A stretch of 6,051 nucleotides of DNA from Stenotrophomonas sp. (GTDB lineage: Bacteria > Pseudomonadota > Gammaproteobacteria > Xanthomonadales > Xanthomonadaceae): positions 1 to 6,051 of the forward strand of contig DOKO01000314.1 of the NCBI GenBank assembly GCA_003510825.1, given 5' to 3'. The notes beneath the pieces were generated by a model that had not been told where the DNA came from, made no database searches, and saw only the letters and a program-made list of their open reading frames with translations. Position 1 is the first letter of the stretch. Every line of letters starts with the position of its first letter. The translations under genes were made by a program, and so were the position numbers. Of this stretch, positions 1 to 5,893 are shown piece after piece.

Positions 1-84
1 CATCCATGGCGCCTGCGGTCCCGCGCCCCTGCCCCGCCCGGCCTCTGACACATTCCGGCGGCTCCCCCGCCACGGAAAGAAAAA

Positions 85-111
85 GAAGAGCAAGAGCAAA
101 AGCAAAAGCAA
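85..111. repeat. Short purine-rich hexamer tandem repeat
   Basis: The units read GAAGAG, CAAGAG, CAAAAG, CAAAAG and then CAA, so a degenerate 6-bp unit is repeated about four and a half times inside a longer A/G-rich run that begins near 74. The nonamer ACATTCCGG flanks this tract on both sides (50-58 and 111-119). Tracts like this can change length by replication slippage. No coding role is visible. Confidence 0.6.
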
Positions 112-127
112 CATTCCGGGCTGTTCC

Positions 128-167
128 GGGGTCAGATCCCTCCCCGCAGGAAAAGGGATCTGACCCC
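128..167. repeat. 14-bp perfect inverted repeat (hairpin)
   Basis: The left arm at 128-141 (GGGGTCAGATCCCT) is perfectly complementary to the right arm at 154-167 (AGGGATCTGACCCC), with a 12-base loop. No T tract follows on either strand, so a simple intrinsic terminator is unlikely. Elements built on GGGGTCAGATCCC arms are, as I remember, scattered through intergenic DNA of Stenotrophomonas and relatives; this family assignment is from memory only. A third copy of the arm core GATCTGAC lies outside the hairpin at 179-186 and could pair with the left arm instead. Confidence 0.75.
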
Positions 168-192
168 TACCCCACGTCGATCTGACAGATTC

Positions 193-216
193 CATCCACG
201 CATGGCGTGGATCTAC
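193..216 (-). repeat. SMAG-type REP element (GTAG hairpin)
   Basis: Read on the minus strand, the element starts with GTAG (216 down to 213) and continues as an 8-bp hairpin. Its arms are 194-201 (ATCCACGC) and 205-212 (GCGTGGAT), with a 3-base loop. A leading GTAG tetranucleotide followed by a short stem-loop is the definition of the SMAG family, the repetitive extragenic palindromes of Stenotrophomonas maltophilia that are thought to be mobilised by RAYT transposases related to the IS200/IS605 family. No such transposase gene is present in the window. The copy appears single rather than one of a facing pair. The genus assignment of the window leans partly on this element. Confidence 0.75.
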
Positions 217-261
217 TGCCGTCACCGGGAAACTGTCGAAGGCGGGGAGGTGTCGGATGGC

Positions 262-325
262 GGGGTGTCCGCGGCATGGATGCCGCGGCCAAGCCCCCAG
301 GGATGGGTTCACGGCGTCCCCCGCG
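262..325. repeat. Probable intergenic repeat with two hairpins
   Basis: The first hairpin has 9-bp arms, CCGCGGCAT (269-277) and ATGCCGCGG (280-288); with a realistic loop this is 8 bp around TGGA. A weaker second hairpin lies at 300-320, where GGGAT faces GTCCC with one G-U pair. The pattern of a GC-rich stem around GGATGCC, then AAGCCCCCAGGGA and a GCGTCCCC ending, resembles a dispersed intergenic element I remember from xanthomonad genomes. That resemblance has not been checked. The first hairpin is seen directly; the family membership and outer borders are inferred. Confidence 0.5.
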
Positions 326-418
326 CAGCCCACCCGCCCGGCCAAGCGCGGCTTTTGCTTGTGAACCCACACCGCCACGAGGGGCTCCGCCGTTGGCCGG
401 AACCCCCGCGACAATCCC

Positions 419-430
419 GCGCACGTGCGC
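419..430. other. 12-bp perfect palindrome with CACGTG core
   Basis: GCGCACGTGCGC is identical on both strands. It lies 83 bases upstream of the chosen start of the oxygenase gene, a position that would suit an operator for a dimeric regulator. In such GC-rich DNA it could also arise by chance, and no known regulator can be named from it. Confidence 0.35.
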
Positions 431-500
431 AATCCCCACGAACGGCGGACAATGGAGATCTCAGGCGGCCCGCCACGCCGCCCCTCCCGCTTTCCGCTGC

Positions 501-505
501 AAGGA
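501..505 (+). promoter_or_regulatory. Ribosome binding site that sets the roxA start
   Basis: AAGGA lies 7 bases before the ATG at 513. The reading frame is open for about 100 codons further upstream, so this site, together with where the family homology begins, decides the start. The upstream in-frame ATG at 207 lies immediately next to and partly inside the SMAG-like hairpin. Confidence 0.75.
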
Positions 506-512
506 ATCCCCC

Positions 513-1928
513 ATGGCCGCCCGCAAGTCCACCGCCCCCCTCATCGAAGTCACCGCCCGCCCCGGCAAGCCGCTGGGCATGGCCCCGGCCACCTTCCTGC
601 GCGACTTCTGGCAGAAGCGCCCGCTGCTGATCCGCAACGCCTTCCCCGATTTCCAGACCCCGGTGCAGCCGGAAGACCTGGCCGGGCTGGCCTGCGAAGA
701 AGGCGTGCTGGCGCGCCTGATCCAGCACGACAAGGCCCAGGACGGCTGGCGCGTGCGCAGCGGCCCGTTCCAGGAAGACGTGTTCCCCGCCCTGCCCGAC
801 CACGACTGGACCCTGCTGGTGCAGGACGTCGACAAGTGGGACCCGGACGTGCGTGCCCTCATCGAGCACTTCAGCTTCCTGCCGCGCTGGCGCATGGATG
901 ACGTGATGATCAGCTTTGCCGCCACCGGTGGCTCGGTCGGCGCCCACGTCGACCAGTACGACGTGTTCCTGCTGCAGGCCCACGGCCACCGCCGCTGGCA
1001 GATCGATGCCAGCGAATCGATCAAGGGCAAGCGCCCGCCGCTGGGCTTCCGCCCGGACGTGGAACTGAAGCTGCTGCAGGTGTTCAAGCCCACCCAGGAC
1101 TGGGTGCTGGCGCCGGGCGACATGCTGTACCTGCCGCCGAACGTGCCGCACCACGGCGTGGCCGAGGATCCCTGCCTGACCTTCTCCTTCGGCATGCGCG
1201 CGCCGGCCTCGGCCGAGCTGATCAGCGACTACCTGGACACGCTCATCGCCGATGCCGACGAGAACATCCGCTACCAGGACCCCGACCTGAAGGTGCCGGC
1301 CGACCCGAACGAAATCGACACGGTGGCGATGGCACGGGTGATCACCGCGCTCAACGCCATCCGCATGAACGACCCGGACAAGCTGGGTGACTGGTTCGGC
1401 CGCTTCATCACCACCTACCGTGCGGCGGGCGAAGTGATGGCCCACCAGGCCGCCCCGGCCCCGGAGGAAGTGGTCCAGGCCCTGGCCTCGGGCCTGCTGC
1501 TGCAGCGCCACCCGTGGGCGCGCCTGGCCTGGCGCCGGGCCAAGCGCGGCGCCAGCCTGTATGTCAGCGGCCAGGATTTCGCCCTGCCGGTGAAGGACGC
1601 GCAGCGCCTGGCCGGTGCCGAACAGCTCGATGCGGCGGCCTACCGTGGCCTGTCCGACAAGGGCCGCGCGGTGCTGCAGCAGCTGCTGGTCGGCGGCGTG
1701 TTCCAGCTGATCGACCCGAACGAGGTGTTTGACGCCGAGGACGAGGACGAAGGCGAGGACGCGGCGGTGCTGGGCGAAGTGGTCGAGGGCCACGACCAGG
1801 TGGCCGAGCTCGACGACGAAGTGGTCTCCGACGACGTGCACACCGTGACCGTCCACGACGACGGTATCGAGGTCATCGTCAACTTCGAAGACCACGACGA
1901 AGACGACAGCGACACCGGTCGCGCCTGA
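513..1928 (+). CDS. roxA: JmjC/cupin ribosomal oxygenase (RoxA/YcfD family), acidic tail
   Basis: This 471-residue protein fits the Fe(II)- and 2-oxoglutarate-dependent oxygenases represented by E. coli YcfD (RoxA), which hydroxylates an arginine of ribosomal protein L16 in the cytoplasm. The N-terminal segment FLRDFWQKRPLLIRNAF (residues 28-44) is typical of the family. The iron ligands are visible as H145 and D147 in GAHVDQYDVFLLQ and H213 in PPNVPHHG. R160, 15 residues after H145, sits where YcfD has its 2-oxoglutarate-binding arginine. Residues of about 235-400 would be the dimerisation and winged-helix part. From about 401 to 471 follows an acidic tail with 29 Asp/Glu in 71 residues, no Lys and one Arg; the E. 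coli protein is about 370 residues and has no such tail. The start at 513 is set by AAGGA and by family homology. The gene is followed after 3 bases by the acetyltransferase gene, which suggests cotranscription. The family call is firm; L16 as substrate is inferred. The name is unrelated to rubber oxygenase RoxA. Confidence 0.88.
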   Translation: MAARKSTAPLIEVTARPGKPLGMAPATFLRDFWQKRPLLIRNAFPDFQTPVQPEDLAGLACEEGVLARLIQHDKAQDGWRVRSGPFQEDVFPALPDHDWTLLVQDVDKWDPDVRALIEHFSFLPRWRMDDVMISFAATGGSVGAHVDQYDVFLLQAHGHRRWQIDASESIKGKRPPLGFRPDVELKLLQVFKPTQDWVLAPGDMLYLPPNVPHHGVAEDPCLTFSFGMRAPASAELISDYLDTLIADADENIRYQDPDLKVPADPNEIDTVAMARVITALNAIRMNDPDKLGDWFGRFITTYRAAGEVMAHQAAPAPEEVVQALASGLLLQRHPWARLAWRRAKRGASLYVSGQDFALPVKDAQRLAGAEQLDAAAYRGLSDKGRAVLQQLLVGGVFQLIDPNEVFDAEDEDEGEDAAVLGEVVEGHDQVAELDDEVVSDDVHTVTVHDDGIEVIVNFEDHDEDDSDTGRA

Positions 1929-1931
1929 GCC

Positions 1932-2834
1932 ATGGCTACGATCCGGGTCCAGCAGGTCAGCCACGCCGACGCCCACGTCGCCATCCACGACGTGCGGCAG
2001 CGGGTGTTCGTGCAGGAACAGGGCATCGCCGCCGAACTGGAGCGTGATGCGCTGGACCCGGTCTGTGCCCACGTGCTGGCCCTGGACGCCGACGGCCAGC
2101 CCGTCGGCACCGGCCGCCTGGCCCCCGATGGCCGCATCGGCCGCATGGCGGTGCTGGCCAGCGTGCGCAACCAGGGCGTCGGCGAGGCCCTGCTGGAGGC
2201 GCTGGTGCAGGCCGGTCGCCAGCTCGGCCTGGCCGAGGTGCACCTGCACGCGCAGCTGCCGGCGCGTGATTTCTACGCCCGCCAGGGCTTCCTGCCGGAA
2301 GGCGAGGAGTTCGAGGAGGCCGGCATCAGCCACCAGCAGATGCGCCGTCGGCTGGGCGTGGCCAGTGCCATCGACAGCCGCGCCGAGGCGGTGGCCATCA
2401 CCACGGCCATCATCCACCGCGCCCGCCGCCAGCTGTGGCTGCACAGCCGCCAGCTCGACCCCGGCCTGCTGGATGCGCCGCCGGTACAGGCGGCCCTGCG
2501 CCGTTTTGTCACCGCCCGCCACGACAAGCAGCTGCGGGTGATCGTGCACGATGCGGCCGCGATTGCGGCTGCCGGTTCCCCGCTGCTGGCCCTGGCCCAG
2601 CGCCTGCCCAGTGTGATCCAGTTCCGCGAAGTGAGCGATCCGATCGACCGTGCGCTGGCCTCGGCCTGCCTGGTCAATGACGCGGGCGACTTCTACTTTC
2701 GTCTTATCGGCCATCGCCTGGACGGCGAAGCCGGTATCGCGCTGCCGGCACGTTCGCAGCCGTTCGAGCAGCAATTGCAGCGTGTCTGGGACCGTTCGCG
2801 CGATCGCAGCGAACTGCGCGCGCTCGGCATCTGA
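1932..2834 (+). CDS. ElaA-like GNAT acetyltransferase fused to a PLD-like domain
   Basis: This is a 300-residue, probably cytoplasmic protein with two parts. Residues 1-140 are a GNAT N-acetyltransferase of the ElaA type. VRQRVFVQEQGI (21-32) and PVGTGRLAPDGRIGRMAV (57-74) are characteristic. The acetyl-CoA pyrophosphate loop is R79-N-Q-G82-V-G84, and LHAQLPARDFYARQGF (105-120) closes the fold. Residues of about 143-300 form a second domain. Its pattern (LWLHSRQLDPGLL at 168-180, LRVIVHD at 201-207, VIQFREVSDPIDRALAS at 228-244, a C-terminal FEQQLQRVWDRS) resembles one half of a phospholipase-D fold, but no HxK(x)4D motif is present, so PLD catalysis is unlikely. The domain may correspond to an uncharacterised DUF found after GNAT domains in gammaproteobacteria. 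The acetyl acceptor is unknown. The ATG is 3 bases after the oxygenase stop with no clear Shine-Dalgarno sequence, so translation is probably coupled. GNAT identity is firm; the second-domain reading is tentative. Confidence 0.85.
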   Translation: MATIRVQQVSHADAHVAIHDVRQRVFVQEQGIAAELERDALDPVCAHVLALDADGQPVGTGRLAPDGRIGRMAVLASVRNQGVGEALLEALVQAGRQLGLAEVHLHAQLPARDFYARQGFLPEGEEFEEAGISHQQMRRRLGVASAIDSRAEAVAITTAIIHRARRQLWLHSRQLDPGLLDAPPVQAALRRFVTARHDKQLRVIVHDAAAIAAAGSPLLALAQRLPSVIQFREVSDPIDRALASACLVNDAGDFYFRLIGHRLDGEAGIALPARSQPFEQQLQRVWDRSRDRSELRALGI

Positions 2835-2842
2835 GCGCGCTG

Positions 2843-2864
2843 TCCCGGACAAACCTGTCTGGGA
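2843..2864 (+). terminator. Hairpin after the acetyltransferase gene, possible terminator
   Basis: TCCCGGACA (2843-2851) pairs with TGTCTGGGA (2856-2864) over nine positions including one G-U, around an AACC loop. It begins 8 bases after the acetyltransferase stop. No U tract follows (the next bases are GCGACACC), so it is not a classical intrinsic terminator. It may be a weak terminator or protect the mRNA 3' end. It lies upstream of the sucA promoter candidate, as expected for a border between two transcription units. Confidence 0.4.
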
Positions 2865-2921
2865 GCGACACCGGGGGACGCGCAATGCCGCTGGCGGTGC
2901 CCCTTCGTGTCCGGATGGGGG

Positions 2922-2927
2922 TACAAT
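2922..2927 (+). promoter_or_regulatory. Candidate -10 box of the sucA promoter
   Basis: TACAAT differs from the sigma-70 consensus TATAAT at one position and stands out in this GC-rich gap. It lies 93 bases before the sucA start, which would give a leader of roughly 85-90 bases. No good -35 hexamer is found at 16-18 bases upstream (the sequence there is GCCCCT-like), so the promoter would be weak or dependent on an activator. A second, poorer choice is TTGAAC (2936-2941) with TATTCA (2957-2962) at a short 15-base spacing. Confidence 0.5.
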
Positions 2928-3020
2928 TTGGCCGTTTGAACGCGCCCGTGCAGGGCTATTCATTTTCCTGCAGGGTCCTTCTGAAGCCATACCCCACAAA
3001 GCGAATCAGCACCCTCCATC

Positions 3021-5852
3021 GTGGACAATCAACTGAAGCAGTTTGCGCAATCTTCGCAACTCGCCGGCGGCAACGCCTCCTATGTCGAGGACCTGTACGA
3101 GCAGTACCTGGTCTCCCCGGATAGTGTCGATCCCAAATGGAAAACCTACTTCGACGGCTTCAAGGGCCGCGAAGCAGGCGACATTCCGCACTCGGCCGTC
3201 ATCTCCCACATCGCGGACGCGGCCAAGGATGCGCTGAAAGCCGGCACCGGCACGGGTGCAGGCGACGAGCGTGAGCGCAATGTCGGTCGTCTGATCACTG
3301 CCTACCGCTCGCGCGGCCATCTCGATGCGCGCCTGGACCCGCTGGGCCTGACCACGCCGGTCAACACCCCGGACCTGGGCCTGCCGTTCCACAGCCTGTC
3401 CGACGGCGATCTCAACAGCGAGTTCAGCACCGGCGGCGTCGGCGGCCAGCCGCGCATGAAGCTGCGCGACCTGCTCGCGCGCCTGAAGGCGACCTACACC
3501 GGCTCGATCGGTGCAGAGTTCATGCACATCGCCGAAGTCGAGCAGCGCCAGTGGATCTACAAGAAGCTGGAACTGGCCGGTGGCAACTACCAGCTGGACG
3601 CTGACACCCAGCGCCGCACGCTGGAGCGCCTGACCGCCGCCGAAGGCCTCGAGCGTTACCTGCACACCAAGTACGTCGGCCAGAAGCGCTTCTCGCTGGA
3701 AGGCGGCGACTCGCTGATCCCGATGATGGACACCATCATCCGCAGCGCCGGCAAGGATGGCGTCAAGGACGTGGTCGTCGGCATGGCCCACCGTGGCCGC
3801 CTGAACGTGCTGGTCAACACCCTCGGCAAGAACCCGCGCAAGCTGTTCGACGAGTTCGAAGGCAAGTTCGAGCACGACGAGCACGCCTCGGCCGGTGACG
3901 TGAAGTACCACATGGGCTTCTCGGCCGACGTGGCCACCGACGGTGGCCCGGTGCATCTGGCGCTGGCGTTCAACCCGTCGCACCTGGAAATCGCCGACCC
4001 GGTCGTTGCCGGTTCCGTGCGTTCGCGCCAGGAGCGCCGCAAGGACACCGCCCGCAAGCAGGTCATGCCGATCCTCATCCACGGCGACGCGGCCTTCTCC
4101 GGCCAGGGCGTGGTCATGGAGCTGTTCCAGATGTCGCAGGCCCGCGGCTTCGCCGTCGGCGGCACCGTGCACATCGTGGTCAACAACCAGGTCGGCTTCA
4201 CCACCTCCAACCCGCTGGATACGCGTTCCACGCGCTATGCCACCGACGTGGCGAAGATGATCGCCGCCCCGGTGCTGCACGTGAACGGCGATGATCCGGA
4301 AGCGGTCGTGTTCGCCGCGCAGCTGGCCTTCGAGTTCCGCCAGAAGTTCGCCAAGGACGTGGTCATCGACCTGATGTGCTACCGCCGTTGGGGCCACAAC
4401 GAGGCCGACGAACCGGCGATCACCCAGCCGCTGATGTACCAGGTGATCCGCAAGCACCCGACCACCCGCGAGCTGTACGCCGAGCAGCTGGAAAAGGCAG
4501 GCGTGATCGCCGCCGGCGCCGGCAAGGCGATGGTCGATGCGTACCGCGACAAGCTGGACGGTGGCGAAGTGACCACCGAACTGGCCAAGGTCGAGAAGAC
4601 CCCGCCGACCAGCCCGCTGTTCGTCGATTGGCCGAAGCTGCTGGAAGGCAAGCTGTCCGATGAGATCTCCACCAAGGTGGACAAGGACAAGCTGGTCGAG
4701 CTGGCCAAGCTGATCAACACCGTGCCGGAAGAAGTGCAGCTGCACTCGCGCGTGTCGAAGGTCTACGACGACCGCCGCAAGATGGCCGCCGGCGAGATCC
4801 CGGGCGACTGGGGCTTTGCCGAGAACCTGGCCTACGCCACCCTGCTGGACGAGGGCAATGCCCTGCGCCTGGTCGGCCAGGACGTCGGCCGCGGCACCTT
4901 CACCCACCGCCACGCGATCCTGCACGACCAGAAGACCGACAACTACTACCTGCCGCTGCGGCAGCTGGTGGATTCGCCGGAGAAGGCCACCATCATCGAT
5001 TCGCTGCTGAGCGAAGAAGCCGTGATGGCCTACGAGTACGGTTTCTCGACCACCGATCCCAACACACTGTGCATCTGGGAAGGCCAGTTCGGCGACTTCG
5101 CCAACGGCGCCCAGGTGGTGATCGACCAGTTCATCGCTGCCGGCGAAGCCAAGTGGGGCCGTATCACCGGCCTGACCCTGCTGCTGCCGCACGGTTATGA
5201 AGGCCAGGGTCCGGAACACAGCTCGGCGCGCCTGGAGCGCTTCCTGCAGCTGTGCGCGCTGGAAAACATGCTGGTCGTGGTTCCGTCCACCCCGGCACAG
5301 GCCTTCCACATGCTGCGCCGCCAGCTGCACCTGACCACCCGCAAGCCGCTGGTGGTGATGTCGCCCAAGTCGCTGCTGCGCCACAAGCTGGCCGTGTCGA
5401 CCCTGGACGAGCTGGCCAATGGCGAGTTCCAGCACCTGATCGGCGACGCCAATGCCGATGCCAAGAAGGTCAAGCGCGTGGTGCTGTGCTCGGGCAAGGT
5501 CTACTACGACCTGCTGGAAGACCAGACCAAGCGTGGCCAGGACGACGTGGCGATCATCCGCGTGGAACAGCTGTACCCGTTCCCGCGTGCGCTGCTGGCC
5601 GCCGAACTGAAGAAGTACGGCAAGGCCACCGACGTGGTGTGGACGCAGGAAGAACCGCAGAACCAGGGTGCGTGGTACCAGATCCGCCACCACCTGCAGT
5701 TCTGCCTGGCCGATGGCCAGAACCTGCACTACGCCGGTCGCGCACGTTCGGCTTCGCCGGCTGCCGGTCACATGGCTGACCACGTCCGCGAACAGCAGCA
5801 GCTGGTCGCCGATGCGCTGGTCAACCCGTTCAACGACACGTTCGCTGAATAA
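3021..5852 (+). CDS. sucA: 2-oxoglutarate dehydrogenase E1 component
   Basis: This is the thiamine-diphosphate-dependent E1 subunit (943 residues; E. coli SucA has 933), which decarboxylates 2-oxoglutarate and passes the succinyl group to the lipoyl arm of SucB in the TCA cycle. SYVEDLYEQYLVSPDSVDPKW (20-40) is the N-terminal segment used for complex assembly. Active-site blocks follow: GMAHRGRLNVL (H257), NPSHLEIADP (H321), the ThDP/Mg motif with GDAAFSGQG (D356) and N388-N389-Q in IVVNNQVGFTTS, then RRWGHNEADEP (455-465). The pyrimidine-binding half includes LSEEAVMAYEYG (663-674), WEGQFGDFANGAQ (686-698) and HGYEGQGPEHSSARLERF (724-741). VEQLYPFP (848-855) and WTQEEPQNQG (874-883) mark the C-terminal domain. 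All blocks are intact. The start is GTG: an in-frame TGA at 2982 and the absence of another start codon leave no conventional alternative upstream, and homology begins exactly there. No Shine-Dalgarno sequence is visible. sucB follows after 41 bases without a terminator. Confidence 0.98.
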   Translation: MDNQLKQFAQSSQLAGGNASYVEDLYEQYLVSPDSVDPKWKTYFDGFKGREAGDIPHSAVISHIADAAKDALKAGTGTGAGDERERNVGRLITAYRSRGHLDARLDPLGLTTPVNTPDLGLPFHSLSDGDLNSEFSTGGVGGQPRMKLRDLLARLKATYTGSIGAEFMHIAEVEQRQWIYKKLELAGGNYQLDADTQRRTLERLTAAEGLERYLHTKYVGQKRFSLEGGDSLIPMMDTIIRSAGKDGVKDVVVGMAHRGRLNVLVNTLGKNPRKLFDEFEGKFEHDEHASAGDVKYHMGFSADVATDGGPVHLALAFNPSHLEIADPVVAGSVRSRQERRKDTARKQVMPILIHGDAAFSGQGVVMELFQMSQARGFAVGGTVHIVVNNQVGFTTSNPLDTRSTRYATDVAKMIAAPVLHVNGDDPEAVVFAAQLAFEFRQKFAKDVVIDLMCYRRWGHNEADEPAITQPLMYQVIRKHPTTRELYAEQLEKAGVIAAGAGKAMVDAYRDKLDGGEVTTELAKVEKTPPTSPLFVDWPKLLEGKLSDEISTKVDKDKLVELAKLINTVPEEVQLHSRVSKVYDDRRKMAAGEIPGDWGFAENLAYATLLDEGNALRLVGQDVGRGTFTHRHAILHDQKTDNYYLPLRQLVDSPEKATIIDSLLSEEAVMAYEYGFSTTDPNTLCIWEGQFGDFANGAQVVIDQFIAAGEAKWGRITGLTLLLPHGYEGQGPEHSSARLERFLQLCALENMLVVVPSTPAQAFHMLRRQLHLTTRKPLVVMSPKSLLRHKLAVSTLDELANGEFQHLIGDANADAKKVKRVVLCSGKVYYDLLEDQTKRGQDDVAIIRVEQLYPFPRALLAAELKKYGKATDVVWTQEEPQNQGAWYQIRHHLQFCLADGQNLHYAGRARSASPAAGHMADHVREQQQLVADALVNPFNDTFAE

Positions 5853-5893
5853 TTCCTCCCCCTATTTAAAAGACAAACCAGGAAGCTCCCGCA

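Larger units (their letters stand above)
1..512. other. Gene-free upstream region rich in repeats
   Basis: No reading frame here has a believable start, ribosome binding site and protein-like composition together. Frames that stay open, including the one running into the oxygenase gene from 207, encode Pro/Arg/Gly-rich sequence typical of GC-rich noncoding DNA. What can be seen is a series of repeats: purine-rich hexamers (85-111), a 14-bp inverted repeat (128-167), a SMAG-like hairpin (193-216), a second hairpin element (262-325) and a 12-bp palindrome (419-430). A promoter for the downstream gene must lie here or further upstream, but I find no convincing pair of -35 and -10 boxes. GACAAT at 448-453 is the best -10-like hexamer and has no good -35 partner. 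The first 48 bases could be the end or start of a neighbouring gene, but nothing in them is recognisable. Confidence 0.7.

Noticed and set aside
1..48. Possible end of an upstream gene (frame 1 stops at TGA 46-48) or start of a divergent minus-strand gene near 7
   Set aside because: Too short to recognise. The plus-strand reading is Pro/Arg/Ala-rich and the minus-strand ATG has no clear ribosome binding site and only two codons in the window.
128..167. Inverted repeat as an intrinsic terminator of an upstream gene
   Set aside because: No T tract follows on either strand, and the arm sequence fits a dispersed intergenic repeat better.
207..512. Longer version of the oxygenase starting at the in-frame ATG at 207
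   Set aside because: The added 102 residues are Pro/Arg/Ala-rich, would be encoded by hairpin repeats, and have no family counterpart. The ATG at 513 has AAGGA at a proper distance.
202..630. 142-codon plus-strand open frame overlapping the start of the oxygenase gene
   Set aside because: Pro/Arg/Ser-rich product with no domain; it starts inside the SMAG-like hairpin and runs out of frame into roxA.
309..2999. 896-codon open frame on the minus strand opposite roxA and the acetyltransferase gene
   Set aside because: It mirrors two clearly real plus-strand genes and crosses from one to the other. Its product is a His/Gln/Val/Gly-rich low-complexity sequence with no recognisable domain, as expected when strong G/C third-position bias removes stops from an antisense frame.
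2885..3124. 79-codon open frame spanning the roxA/acetyltransferase-to-sucA gap, as a possible leader peptide of sucA
   Set aside because: A GGGGGA lies before its ATG, but it starts upstream of the candidate -10 box and runs 100 bases into sucA out of frame. The composition is not protein-like.
3006..5783. 925-codon open frame on the minus strand opposite sucA
   Set aside because: Same cause: it is the antisense of a strongly biased housekeeping gene, has no domain or ribosome binding site, and the plus-strand SucA has all its active-site motifs.
5853..5893. Terminator or promoter between sucA and sucB
   Set aside because: The gap has no inverted repeat. TATTTAAAAG is A/T-rich but no -35 partner is convincing, and sucA and sucB are normally cotranscribed.
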